DNA of 64,000 bases, taken from positions 3,091,501-3,155,500 of the forward strand of contig NZ_CP032694.1 in the NCBI RefSeq assembly GCF_003627755.1, read 5' to 3'. This DNA comes from Rhizobium jaguaris. Its GTDB lineage: Bacteria; Pseudomonadota; Alphaproteobacteria; Rhizobiales; Rhizobiaceae. The position numbers and the translations under genes are program-made. Positions 53,248 to 62,458 of the stretch are shown piece after piece (position 1 is the first letter of the stretch; every line of letters begins with the position of its first letter). Below the pieces are notes generated by a model, which did not search any database, was not told the origin of the DNA, and was given only the letters and a program-made list of their open reading frames with translations.

Positions 53248-54983
53248 GGCACAGCCCTTCCCTCCAGGGACGGCGCCGGCGATGGAGGGCGAAGGTAGGT
53301 ATCGTATATATACTCGCTCTCTCCAAACGCATTGACCATGCCGTTGCGGATAATGGCGATCTTGTTGGTGACGGGCAGAACGCCCATCCGATGAGTAATG
53401 ATGACGACGATCATTCGCCTGGATCTCATGCGTTCGATCGCATTAAACAAGATGCGTTCGCCTTCATAGTCCAGACTGGAATTCGGATCGTCGAGTATCA
53501 CAAGCGCTGGATTTCCGTAGGCAGCTCGCGCCAATCCGAGCTGCTGCCGCTGAGCGCGCAGCAGCAAGCTTCCCCCCTCGCCGATGTCGGTCTCGTAGCC
53601 CTGCGGCAGCCGCATGATCGTTTCATGCAGCCCGACGAGCTTTGCCGCTTCGATCGCCTTGGTGGGATCGGCGCCGTCCAGACGCCCGATGACGTCCTTG
53701 ATCGCTCCGCCGAAAAGCTCGATATCCTGCGGCAGATAGCCGACGTGATGGGTGTCGCCGCAAAGGCGCAGCGCCGATATGTCGACGCCTCCAAGGAACG
53801 TGCCTCCGCTCGTCGGGTGCAGGACGCCGGCCATGATCCGGCCGAGCGTCGACTTGCCGGACCCCGACGGGCCGATGAGCGCAACGCAATCACCTGGCAC
53901 AAGGCGCAGCGTGACGCCTTTCAATATCGGCCGATCGACAAACGGCGGGGCATAGCCGACATTGTCGACGACGAGCCCGCTGGGTTCGGGGGTGGGTATC
54001 GTTCGGGCGTCATCCTGCGAAGCAACAACCAGCAGCATCTTGTTGAGACGATTGAAGGAATTGCGAGCAAACGCAAACGAGCGCCAGGCACCGATCGCGC
54101 CCTCGACCGGCGCAAGACCGCGGCCGAGCAGCAGGCTCGCGACAAAGATGATCCCGGGACTGCTGTTATCATCGAGGACCAGCCATGCGGCCGCTCCCAT
54201 GGCAAGAATTTGCGTTAACGTCCTGATGGACTTCGAGAATCCCAAGATGATCTCGGTCCGATGCATCGCGGTATCTTGCGCTCTTCTGGCGACCTCCGCA
54301 TCGCGGTAGATGATTTGTGCCGCGCCATCCTGCATCCCCATGGCTCGGATCACCTGAATATATCGGAGAGCCGTTGAAAGCCGCACATAGCTCCTTGACA
54401 GCGCAAGATTGGCCTGCGCGATCGGCTGCTGCGTCGCCAGCTCCGTCAACAGGGCAAGCGACAAAAGCGCGACTGCGCTAACAAGGCCGATCGCTCCCAG
54501 CAAGGGGTGGACGAGAAAGAGCAGCAACAGGAATACCGGCGCCCAGGGAACATCGAAGAGAAGCGAACTTGCCGGCGAATCGAGGAACTGACGCAGCGTG
54601 GCAAGGTCGCGATAACAGTCGGCCGCCACGCTGGTATCGGCACGGGACGCATATTCGAACGACGCGCTCAAAACGTCCGGGCGCAACCGGTGGTCCATCC
54701 AACTGCCGATACGCGAAAGCGCTGCTCTGCGCACAATATCCAAGGTGGACCCCACCACCACGGCAACAGCGATGATGAGCGTCAGCATCAACAGCGTATC
54801 GGCGCTGCGGCTCGACAGCACCCGATCGTATATCTGCAAAAGATAGATGGAAGGAGCGAGAAGAAAGAGATTGTAGCCGCAGCTATAGATGAAGACCAAG
54901 CCGAAAGCGCCGGCGGAAGCCCGGAGGGCAATGACCAGTGGAGTCTGCGGGCGCTGGGCTTGTGCAAGACTTGTTGACATCAT
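53244..54983 (-). CDS. Type I secretion ABC transporter (PrtD family)
   Basis: A 579-residue ABC exporter: six membrane segments in the N-terminal 300 residues, then an ATPase with Walker A GPSGSGKST, Walker B LVILDDPNSSLD and a signature region diverged to GGSLLLRAQRQQLGLARA, where the usual LSGGQ is LLLRAQ. That replacement is unusual and may reduce or alter ATPase cooperation. There is no N-terminal C39 peptidase, so substrates are not cleaved at double-Gly leaders. The likely substrates are the glycine-rich proteins encoded immediately upstream. Confidence 0.92.
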   Translation of the reverse strand: MMSTSLAQAQRPQTPLVIALRASAGAFGLVFIYSCGYNLFLLAPSIYLLQIYDRVLSSRSADTLLMLTLIIAVAVVVGSTLDIVRRAALSRIGSWMDHRLRPDVLSASFEYASRADTSVAADCYRDLATLRQFLDSPASSLLFDVPWAPVFLLLLFLVHPLLGAIGLVSAVALLSLALLTELATQQPIAQANLALSRSYVRLSTALRYIQVIRAMGMQDGAAQIIYRDAEVARRAQDTAMHRTEIILGFSKSIRTLTQILAMGAAAWLVLDDNSSPGIIFVASLLLGRGLAPVEGAIGAWRSFAFARNSFNRLNKMLLVVASQDDARTIPTPEPSGLVVDNVGYAPPFVDRPILKGVTLRLVPGDCVALIGPSGSGKSTLGRIMAGVLHPTSGGTFLGGVDISALRLCGDTHHVGYLPQDIELFGGAIKDVIGRLDGADPTKAIEAAKLVGLHETIMRLPQGYETDIGEGGSLLLRAQRQQLGLARAAYGNPALVILDDPNSSLDYEGERILFNAIERMRSRRMIVVIITHRMGVLPVTNKIAIIRNGMVNAFGESEYIYDTYLRPPSPAPSLEGRAVP

Positions 54984-55106
54984 CAGATCTCGCAGCTCTG
55001 GACTATGAAAGGCGAATGCTTGGTCGAACTGTCATAAATACGAGGATCGCTGGCCGAAACCGGCGATCCTCAGGACCCGAATTCACGGGCCGGCTGGCAT
55101 AATCGA

Positions 55107-55676
55107 TCACGTACCGAGATGGTGCACGTCGATGGTGCCGAAAGAATTGTCGAAATGATCGAAAGCGTTCGATACGGCCGTGCTGAGGGTATCGGTATGA
55201 ACCAATGCAGTCGAGACACTGCCGCCTTCGGCCAGGTTGCCGTTACCGCCATTGCCACCCATGCCGGATATGATGGTGGCGTGCTGATCGGACACCAATT
55301 CGCCAAGTTGTGTGGCTGTTGTCGGTGCCGAAACCGCTGCCGTGTCGCCGCCGCTCCCTGAACCCTGGTTGCCGCTGGAGGTGGGGTCTCCGCCTGCTCC
55401 ACCAGCTCCGGCGTTGTTGACCGTTGCAAGTAAGGCACTCACAGCGGCGCCGCCAGCTCCGCCGTCACCGGTGCCCCAATCGGCCATCTGAGAAACATGA
55501 TCGCCATTGTGAACATCAGTTGAGGCGCCGTAGACGTCCTGAACATTGTGGACATATGCAGTGGGATCGAAGTGGATATCCCCATTGCCATAGCCATTAC
55601 CGCCGTTGCCGGCATTTGCGTTGCCTGCAGTGGGATCGGTGAGATTGATCGTATCAGTTATCTGTGGAATAGGCAT
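55107..55676 (-). CDS. Glycine-rich putative type I secretion substrate (short paralogue)
   Basis: A 189-residue acidic Gly/Ala/Asn/Ser-rich protein starting MPIPQITDTINLTD, with AGGAG seven bases upstream of the ATG. It has no N-terminal signal peptide. It contains SDQHATIISGMGGNGGNGNL, matching the DQH-x-G(I/M)GG-x-GG-x-GN unit repeated in the larger protein at 56037-57146, plus GNANAGNGGNGYGNG and GTGDGGAGGAA runs. There are no RTX GGxGxDxUx nonapeptides. The uncleaved C-terminus (SNAFDHFDNSFGTIDVHHLG) is a candidate type I export signal. It lies directly before the PrtD/HlyD genes on the same strand. Confidence 0.72.
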   Translation of the reverse strand: MPIPQITDTINLTDPTAGNANAGNGGNGYGNGDIHFDPTAYVHNVQDVYGASTDVHNGDHVSQMADWGTGDGGAGGAAVSALLATVNNAGAGGAGGDPTSSGNQGSGSGGDTAAVSAPTTATQLGELVSDQHATIISGMGGNGGNGNLAEGGSVSTALVHTDTLSTAVSNAFDHFDNSFGTIDVHHLGT

Positions 55677-56036
55677 AGTGTAACTCCTCTCCTATTCGGT
55701 CCGTATATCTCCCACGGCCCGATGCCGGTACGTTATTACCTGGCAAGAAAACCGCTTGCAGACAGTGCTCGCAATTCAACCGGTGAGCCAGCCGGATATT
55801 CGGAGATGGCCCTTTGGGTGGGGTATGGCCGGGAAAGAGGATGTATCCCAAATGGCTATGCCCACGCGATTAACGGCGCAAAGCTAGACGACAGAGACAA
55901 TGCTCTCTGTAAACACTTCCATTGAGAGTTGGAACCCGGAATTGGAACCGCCTGCGCATGTTCCTGCGAAGCGGTTTTTCCGTCCTCAATTGCAAAAAAC
56001 AAAAGGATAGAGCAGTTTCCTGAAAACTGAGCCGAT
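55677..56036. other. Spacer between the two glycine-rich genes
   Basis: About 360 bases. I see no gene on either strand that I can support; a 65-residue minus-strand frame lacks a ribosome site and family. It probably contains the promoter or processing sites for the shorter gene. Confidence 0.4.
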
Positions 56037-57146
56037 CTAGCTGTGCATAAAATTGAGGATATCGTCGACGAGCGCCGAATGGGCATCCGTCAGGTTGCCC
56101 TCGCCGCCATGGCCGCCAATGCCGGCCAATTGCAGCGTATGCTGATCAGTGAGGATATGGTCGATCTGCTGGGCGTCGGCCGTCCCGCCGGCAGGAACAG
56201 CAATGTTGATCGGATGGAAATACCCGATGCTGACATCGACGAAACTGCCGTTCGCAGACCCCGATCCACCACCGCCACCCATGCTGTTTCCGGTGAAGAT
56301 CGTATCCGAGGACAGATTGAAACCGCCTCCATCACCGCCGATACCCGCCATCTGGATACCGCCCTGCTCGAAAATCGCATTGTTTGTCTGATGGGCTTCC
56401 GCCGAGCCGCCCGCAGCGCCGACCGCGATGTTGATCGGCGAAAAGATGGCGACGTTGACATCGACCATGCTACCGATGAAGTGGCCATCGCCACCGTGTC
56501 CGGCATAGTTGTCGCCGGTGAGAATGAGCGCGTTTCCAGGGTTTGAAGCGGCACTCTCCGACCCGCCGCCACCGGCGGCAATATTGTGGTCGCCACCCGA
56601 GCCGCCGATACCGCCCATCTGGGTCGCGCCCTGCAGAAACACGGCGTTGTTCGTTTGGTCCGAATGCGCCACGGATCCCTCGCCACCCGCGACGGCGGTG
56701 TTCACCGGGGCGAAGACGGCAACATCGGAGCTCACGATACCACCGAAAAACAGGCCATTGCCGCCGCTTCCGGCATGGTTGACAGAAGTACTGCCGATAC
56801 CGCCGATTGCGACATTGCCGCTACCGCCATTGCCGCCTATGCCGGCCATTTCGGTGGAGTGCTGATTGAAAAACACATCATTGCCCTGAGAGGCGTCCGC
56901 TGTCGAATGAGGGCCGGCTATTGCCGCGTTGGATGGGGTGAAGATCGCGAGGGGATTGCTGCTGATAAGGCCGGTCGCAATTCCGTCGCCGCCGCTTCCT
57001 GCGGAATTAACGTTCGCGCTGGGCGCAATATCCAAAGGCATCCATGTAGGAACCAGCGCCAGATGTCCCGCGCTGGTACCGGAGATCACGTTTTGACCAA
57101 TGCTCGAATTGGACGCGTCTTCCCCTGTGAGACGAGTTTCCGTCAT
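56037..57146 (-). CDS. Glycine-rich repeat protein, putative type I secretion substrate
   Basis: A 369-residue protein made of four tandem repeats of about 70-85 residues. Each unit has an NxAGxGGxG start, a hydrophobic stretch like VAIFSPINIAVGA, an A-x-QTNNAxFxQ segment and an end like QMAGIGGNGGSGN. The fourth ends DQHTLQLAGIGGHGGEGNL, then a short acidic-hydrophobic C-terminus (ALVDDILNFMHS). There is no Sec signal and no RTX calcium motif. Start at 57146 because GGGGAG lies seven bases upstream. The repeat implies an extended beta structure, and the adjacent exporter implies secretion. It might be an adhesin, matrix protein or antimicrobial. No close family known to me. Confidence 0.72.
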   Translation of the reverse strand: MTETRLTGEDASNSSIGQNVISGTSAGHLALVPTWMPLDIAPSANVNSAGSGGDGIATGLISSNPLAIFTPSNAAIAGPHSTADASQGNDVFFNQHSTEMAGIGGNGGSGNVAIGGIGSTSVNHAGSGGNGLFFGGIVSSDVAVFAPVNTAVAGGEGSVAHSDQTNNAVFLQGATQMGGIGGSGGDHNIAAGGGGSESAASNPGNALILTGDNYAGHGGDGHFIGSMVDVNVAIFSPINIAVGAAGGSAEAHQTNNAIFEQGGIQMAGIGGDGGGFNLSSDTIFTGNSMGGGGGSGSANGSFVDVSIGYFHPINIAVPAGGTADAQQIDHILTDQHTLQLAGIGGHGGEGNLTDAHSALVDDILNFMHS

Positions 57147-57274
57147 CGCGGTCTCCCCCTTGCACACTCACGCCTGGCGCGAATTATCCTGCGCTATTGT
57201 GGAATGGGACGGGCAAAAAGAAGAGCCTGCAATTCGTCTACGCCCATATGGGCGGGGTGACAGCCATTTGGGGG

Positions 57275-57568
57275 TCATACCGTTTGGCCGTATGCCGTGA
57301 CCGCGAAGAGATTGGTGGGCGCACCGTGCAACATGACTTCGCGTTCGAAGGTGAAGCCGCATTTTTCCAGAACAGCCCTGGAAGCGACATTGGCTGAACG
57401 AACGAGGCCAATCACCTGTTCAGCGCCCAAGTCATTGAATGGAAATGTCAAAGCTTCCTTCACCAGTTCGGTCGCGTAGCCCTGTCCCCAGCTATGCGTG
57501 CGCGTATGATAGGTCAAGTTGAGACTATCGAATCCTTTCGACACCGTGATGCCGCCAAACCCGATCAA
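57275..57568 (-). pseudogene. C-terminal remnant of a GNAT acetyltransferase
   Basis: A reading of about 97 residues, MIGFGGITVSKGFDSLNLTYH, then WGQGYATELVKEAL, the acetyl-CoA-binding R/Q-x-x-G-x-G/A-like loop, and NVASRAVLEKCGFTFEREVM, typical of RimJ/RimL-type N-acetyltransferases. The N-terminal half is missing; an in-frame stop lies just upstream near 57579, and no start with a ribosome site precedes it. Probably a dead gene, though a one-base error could also break it. Confidence 0.7.
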
Positions 57569-57716
57569 GCCGTTGCCCTACATCGAGAGTCCCACGTCTA
57601 ATTCGATGATTACGCCAGTGATTCATATCACGAGAAAGACGTCGCGCCCTCTTCGATCCGGTCGAGACTGCCATTGGGCTTGTGGGCAACGGCACGAAGT
57701 CCCAGTTGCGAAGGTT

Positions 57717-58712
57717 TCACACGGCCTCAGCCAAAGGAACCTTGTCGAAGCAGCAGGCGGCCGTGGAAACGCCTATGCTGCAGCCGCTCGCCTCCAGCGC
57801 TTCCGTCACGACTTCCACGAACAAGCGACGCAGCCAGACCGAACGGCTGTCGGCCTGATCGACGCGCCGATAGAGCATCGTCACCGGATCAGCTGGCAAT
57901 TCGAACGGCGGCGCCGAAATTGTCAAATCGTGAAGCTGCGCCATGCAGCGGGCGATGGACTCCGGAACTGTCGCAATGGCCGGAATGGCTCGCAATGTCG
58001 GCGGTAAAGCGGAGAAACGCGGGACCGTCGCCACCACCTGACGGCGATGCCCGAGGCGCGCAAGAGCGACATCGACATTGGTCGATATGGTGCCCTCAAG
58101 TGATACCGTCACATGCGGCGCGTTTGCGAAATGCTTCAGGCTCAGCGGCGTCGCGCATGTCAGATGCCGGGCATCATAGATGCACAACGAGGCCTGTTCG
58201 AACAAAGGCGCTCGAATGTGCCATGAGGCAGGTTCGTCGTGCACGGAGATGCTGAACTCATAGGCTCCATCGTCCAGGAGACGCGCGGCGTCGCGTTTGT
58301 CAAACGCCACGCTGACCAACCGAACACCAGGCGCCAGCTGCCGCATCCGCGCCGCCAGCGGCCCGAAGAAAGCCGATTCCAAATTGTCGCACATGCCAAC
58401 GCGGAACTCGCCCTGCCAACTTGCCGGGTCGAAAGCGGTCGGTGGTCGGATGGCGCGCTCGATACCCGAAAGCGCGTCCTCAATGGCGGGGGCAATGGAG
58501 AGAGCGCGCGGCGTCGGCTGCAAACCGCGGCCGACACGCACGAACAATTCGTCATCGAGCGTCTCGCGCAGCCGGCGCAGCGCGGCCGACAGACCGGGCT
58601 GGCCGAGCAGCAGGCGCTCGGCGGCGCGGCTCACATTCCGTTCCCGCATAAGCACGGAAAAAGCGAGCAGCAGATTGAGGTCGATCTTTCGGAGTGTGGC
58701 ATCATTCATCAT
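57717..58712 (-). CDS. LysR-family transcriptional regulator
   Basis: A 331-residue LTTR. The N-terminal winged helix (DLNLLLAFSVLMRERNVSRA, AERLLLGQPGLSAALRRLRE, LDDELFVRVGRGLQPT) is followed by a two-lobed periplasmic-binding-like effector domain (FRVGMCDNLESAFFGPL onward). It is divergent from an MFS drug-type exporter across about 120 bases, the usual arrangement in which the LTTR controls its neighbour. Three start codons in a row (58715 GTG, 58712 ATG, 58709 ATG) are possible. Confidence 0.9.
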   Translation of the reverse strand: MMNDATLRKIDLNLLLAFSVLMRERNVSRAAERLLLGQPGLSAALRRLRETLDDELFVRVGRGLQPTPRALSIAPAIEDALSGIERAIRPPTAFDPASWQGEFRVGMCDNLESAFFGPLAARMRQLAPGVRLVSVAFDKRDAARLLDDGAYEFSISVHDEPASWHIRAPLFEQASLCIYDARHLTCATPLSLKHFANAPHVTVSLEGTISTNVDVALARLGHRRQVVATVPRFSALPPTLRAIPAIATVPESIARCMAQLHDLTISAPPFELPADPVTMLYRRVDQADSRSVWLRRLFVEVVTEALEASGCSIGVSTAACCFDKVPLAEAV

Positions 58713-58832
58713 CACGAGTAATACCTGACATGGTTACTATCAATTTGCAATAGGGTTTGAAGCTGTACATTTTCTCGTTCCCTGCCGTTTTCAACCTCCC
58801 AAGAGTCGGCAGCCTAGAAAGGAACGATCCCG

Positions 58833-60233
58833 ATGAATTCTTCCCAAACTCGAAGCGGGGCCGGATTGGCGTTGCTGCTGCTATGCGCCGCCAATTTCCT
58901 CGACGCCATGGACGTCTCCACCATTGGGGTGGCCCTGCCCGCAATCCAGAAAGAGCTCGGCATGCAGGCGACCTCGCTGCAATGGGCCGTCAGCGCCTAT
59001 GTGCTTGGCTATGGTGGTTTTCTGCTGCTCGGCGGCCGTGTCGCCGATCTCTTCGGCCACCGTCGCGTCTTTCTCTGGTCGCTCGGCGTCTTTGCTGCCG
59101 CCAGCATTGCCGGCGGCTTCGTCGATAGCGCACCGACCTTGATCGCCGCACGCCTGATCAAGGGCATCGCGGCCGCGTTCACGGCACCGGCAGCCCTCGC
59201 ACTGCTGCTCTCTGTCTTCGGAGAAGGCAGCGCCCGTGCCAAGGCACTCGGCGTATTCTCTTCCACCGGTGCCGCCGGCTTCGTGCTCGGTATGGTGCTT
59301 GGTGGTGCGGCCACGATCGTCAGCTGGCGCGCGACCCTGGTCATGGGTGCTCCCGTCGCCATCCTAGCCCTGATCGTCGCCCCCTTCGTCCTCCCTGCCG
59401 ATCATAAGCGAAGCGGCTCACGTCCCCACTTTGACTGGGCCGGCGCCTTGACGATCACCCCCGGTCTGCTGCTTTTCGTCTTCGGCGTCACCAACGCCGC
59501 CGCCGATGGCTGGCAGGCATTCGCAACCTGGGGATCGCTCGTTGCAGCGCTCGTACTGATCCTGCTCTTCCTGCTGGTCGAGTCGCGCCATCACGATCCG
59601 ATGGTGCCGCTTGCGATGTTCCGGCGAGCCAGGCTCAGCCATGCTAATGCCATCGCTGCCCTGTTCCAGGGAGCCTATGTCGGTTTCCAATTCATCGCGA
59701 CGCTCTATTACCAGACCGTCGTCGGCTGGTCGGCCTTCGCCACCGGTTTCGCCTTCGCCCTCGGCGGCGTCTGCGTGATGTTCCTCGCGCCTCGCTTCGC
59801 CACGATCGGGCAGAACCGCGGCACGACGTTACTGATGACATTCGGCGTCGGACTTCAGGCCATCAGCTATCTCTTCTGGGTACTGTCAGCCGGCCAGATC
59901 GATACGATCGTGCTCGTCGCCATCTCGCAGTTGTTGCTAGGCGTCGGTTATGCCATGACCTATCCGTCGATTCAGGTCGCCGCACTGTCTGACGTCAGCG
60001 AAGACCAGTCCGGCTTGGCTTCGGGCATGCTGTTTGCCTCCTTCCAGATCGGTGGCGGCATCATCCTGGCGGCCGCATCGGCTGTCTTCAGCGCAGCACC
60101 GAGCTTCGGCTGGAACCCCTATATCGCCGGCACTGCCTTCGTCGCAATATTGGCTGCCGCGATCACATTGCTGGCAGCTGTGGGGCCGAGAACATCGACC
60201 CCGCGCTCGGATGCCTATCAAGCGGCAGAATAG
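58833..60233 (+). CDS. MFS exporter, DHA2-type (14-helix drug:H+ antiporter)
   Basis: A 466-residue membrane protein. Motif A is seen as GGRVADLFGHRRVFL, the start LDAMDVSTIGVALPAIQ is motif D1 of DHA2 transporters, and GFVLGMVLGGAA fits the motif C region of antiporters. Many hydrophobic segments of about 20 residues suggest 12-14 helices. The substrate is probably a hydrophobic toxin or drug. The gene is divergent from the LysR regulator. A stem-loop terminator follows. Confidence 0.9.
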   Translation: MNSSQTRSGAGLALLLLCAANFLDAMDVSTIGVALPAIQKELGMQATSLQWAVSAYVLGYGGFLLLGGRVADLFGHRRVFLWSLGVFAAASIAGGFVDSAPTLIAARLIKGIAAAFTAPAALALLLSVFGEGSARAKALGVFSSTGAAGFVLGMVLGGAATIVSWRATLVMGAPVAILALIVAPFVLPADHKRSGSRPHFDWAGALTITPGLLLFVFGVTNAAADGWQAFATWGSLVAALVLILLFLLVESRHHDPMVPLAMFRRARLSHANAIAALFQGAYVGFQFIATLYYQTVVGWSAFATGFAFALGGVCVMFLAPRFATIGQNRGTTLLMTFGVGLQAISYLFWVLSAGQIDTIVLVAISQLLLGVGYAMTYPSIQVAALSDVSEDQSGLASGMLFASFQIGGGIILAAASAVFSAAPSFGWNPYIAGTAFVAILAAAITLLAAVGPRTSTPRSDAYQAAE

Positions 60234-60246
60234 TCAGTGTTTCGGG

Positions 60247-60271
60247 TACCCGCACCGTTCGGGTGCGGGTA
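60247..60271 (+). terminator. Stem-loop after the MFS gene
   Basis: TACCCGCAC pairs with GTGCGGGTA around a short loop, 13 bases after the stop codon. The T-tract is weak, so termination may be partial. Confidence 0.6.
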
Positions 60272-60339
60272 TTCGCAATCAGACGGTTTCGATCGTCCTC
60301 AGCTGATTGTCGGAAGGTGCTGATGTCCGGCGAATACAG

Positions 60340-61608
60340 TCATGACGACAGCGATGCCGCCTCAGCGGCACGTCGCATCAGCAGGTCACGCTCCCGCTGG
60401 TTCCCGGCAAGTGCGGTGGCCGCTTCGAAAGCAGCTTTCGCCTCCCCGTGGCGGGCCAGCTTATGGAGCAGATCGCCGCGAACGCTCGGCAGCAGGTGAT
60501 ATCCCCTGAGCGCCGGCTCGTCTGCAAGCCGATCGACGATAGCCAGCCCCGCCTCCGGTCCTTCAGCCATGCCAACCGCGACCGCACGATTGAGTTCGAT
60601 GATCGGCGAAGGCACAATCGCCGTCAGCTCGCCATAAAGCCCGGCAATCCGCGCCCAATCGGTCGCATCGGCCGTTCGAGCTTCCGCGTGGCAGGCGACG
60701 ATTGCCGCCTGCAATGCGTAAGCTCCGCCCGCGCCGCCGAGGTCCCGCGCCCGTGCAAGTGCCCGCAGTCCTCGCCGGATCTGGAGCTGGTCCCAAAGGG
60801 CGCGGTTTTGTTCCAGTAGGAGGATCGGCTCGCCGGCTGCGTCCGTACGCGCTGCGGTGCGCGAGGCATTTAGTTCCATCAGTGCCAACAACGCATGCGC
60901 TTCGGGCTCGTTCGGCGCGATGGAGGTGAGGATGCGGCCCATCCGCAGTGCTTCGTTGCAGAGCTGCGGCCGCAGCCAGTCCTCGCCGCGCGCTGCTGTG
61001 TAGCCCTCGTTGAAAATCAGATAGACGACCTCCAGCACGGAGGCGAGCCGTTGTCCGAGCTCCTCGCCGCAGGGTGTCTCATAAGCCAGCCCCGATTCCG
61101 AAAGCGTTCTTTTGGCGCGCACGATGCGCTGGGCGATCGTCGCCTCCGGCAGCAGAAAAGCCCTCGCGATCTCCTCTGTCGTCAAGCCGCAAATCATCCG
61201 CAACGCCAATGCGACGCGGGCCTCTCGCGATATCAACGGATGGCAGGCGGTGAAGACGAGACGGAGCATCTCGTCACCTATGTCATCGTCCAGGGCAGCA
61301 TCTACATCGGGCATGGCCTGCTGCTCCTCATCCATTTCCAGGGCGATCATCTCATGCTTGCGCTCAAGCATCTGGCGGCGGCGCAGATGATCCAGCGCCC
61401 GGCGCTTGGCGGTCGCCATCAGCCATGCGCCGGGTCTTTCCGGGACGCCCGTCTCGGGCCAGCGTTCCAGCGCTGCCAACAGCGCCTCTTGAGTCAGGTC
61501 TTCGGCCAACGGCACGTCGCGCAGCATCCTTGCCAGGCTGGTGATCAGCCTGGGCTGCTCGATCCGCCAGACGGCCAGGATCGTGCGATGGGCGTTGGCG
61601 GCCGTCAC
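60340..61608 (-). CDS. ECF sigma factor of the ECF42 type
   Basis: A 422-residue protein. Region 2 (AEDLTQEALLAALERWPETG then WLMATAKRRALDHLRR) and region 4 (LRMICGLTTEEIARAFLLPEATIAQRIVRAK) are those of an extracytoplasmic-function sigma factor. A C-terminal extension of more than 200 residues follows, TPR-like (FNEGYTAARGEDWLRPQLCNEALRMG, IVPSPIIELNRAVAVGMAEG), as in ECF42. ECF42 factors are typically encoded beside a DGPF-motif protein, present here 31 bases upstream on the same strand. The extension rather than an anti-sigma factor is thought to control activity. GTG start. Confidence 0.9.
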   Translation of the reverse strand: MTAANAHRTILAVWRIEQPRLITSLARMLRDVPLAEDLTQEALLAALERWPETGVPERPGAWLMATAKRRALDHLRRRQMLERKHEMIALEMDEEQQAMPDVDAALDDDIGDEMLRLVFTACHPLISREARVALALRMICGLTTEEIARAFLLPEATIAQRIVRAKRTLSESGLAYETPCGEELGQRLASVLEVVYLIFNEGYTAARGEDWLRPQLCNEALRMGRILTSIAPNEPEAHALLALMELNASRTAARTDAAGEPILLLEQNRALWDQLQIRRGLRALARARDLGGAGGAYALQAAIVACHAEARTADATDWARIAGLYGELTAIVPSPIIELNRAVAVGMAEGPEAGLAIVDRLADEPALRGYHLLPSVRGDLLHKLARHGEAKAAFEAATALAGNQRERDLLMRRAAEAASLSS

Positions 61609-61639
61609 GGCCGCCTATCCCCTCTTTCGGCTGCTAGCT

Positions 61640-62035
61640 TCAAGCGACCTCAACCACGACCGAGTGCGTGCTGCATGGGTTCATATCCGGCGGGAAGAAC
61701 GGGCGAACCTCGCACGTGCCTTCCCAGCCTGGCATGTGATCTATGTGGAGCTGCATGAATTCGACCGTCAGTGCCAACGCCTCCTCCTTGTTCTGGAATT
61801 CGAAGATTGCGTAGCCGCCGACCACTTCCTTGGCCTCGACGAACGGGCCATCCACGACGACGATCTTTCTGTCTTTGATGCTGACGCGGACTCCGGTTTC
61901 CATCGGCATAAGTCCGGCGGTGTCGATCATGCGGCCGGCCTTGATCTCGCGATCTGCGAGCTTACCAATGGCTTCCATGAGTTCTGGCGTCGGCATTCCG
62001 ACTTGAGCGGAAGAGATGATAGACATGAAACGCAT
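61640..62035 (-). CDS. DGPF/YciI-domain protein, partner of the ECF42 sigma factor
   Basis: A 131-residue protein starting MRFMSIISSAQVG, with AAGGAACGG upstream of the ATG. The DGPF motif is present (VVVDGPFVEAKEVVGGYAIF) and EFMQLHIDHMPGWEG follows. DGPF proteins are the usual cotranscribed partners and targets of ECF42 sigma factors; their biochemical role is unknown, though the fold resembles YCII hydrolase-like proteins. It heads the two-gene operon. Confidence 0.92.
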   Translation of the reverse strand: MRFMSIISSAQVGMPTPELMEAIGKLADREIKAGRMIDTAGLMPMETGVRVSIKDRKIVVVDGPFVEAKEVVGGYAIFEFQNKEEALALTVEFMQLHIDHMPGWEGTCEVRPFFPPDMNPCSTHSVVVEVA

Positions 62036-62458
62036 TTGACCGTTCCTTTCGAGGCGAGCCGCTGGCGCCATTGCCGCGGAATTGTCTCGCTCACTATGAC
62101 GACGAAGCGATCCTTCGGAAATCGACAGGCAATCTGAAAAAAATGCGTGGGCGAGATTCCAACTCGATTCCGAGGATCAAGCCGATCGATCGAACGCCCC
62201 GCGAAAGCCTGAAATTTTTTCTGAGCCGCAGGCACCCCACCCTATCAATTCCGCGCCTGCAGACAAGCTGCAGAACGCCGGGAACCGAGGCTTCATGCAC
62301 AGGACCCGAACAGGCGCCCGGGCAGCTCTTCATTGACTTCGAACGGTCGTTGAAAGATGGTTGGAAACAACGCCATCGCCATTGGATTTGAAGGGGGCAT
62401 ACCCTCAGCCTTGGCAGGCATGGAGCCGCGGAAGCGGACAAACGGAGCCCTGTATTTT
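62036..62458. other. Divergent intergenic region
   Basis: About 420 bases between the DGPF gene and the VOC gene with no gene I can support. A recognisable ECF42 promoter was not found by eye. Confidence 0.5.

Noticed and set aside
60895..61758. A 287-residue plus-strand frame over the ECF42 sigma gene
   Set aside because: Antisense shadow; the minus-strand sigma factor has clear regions 2 and 4.
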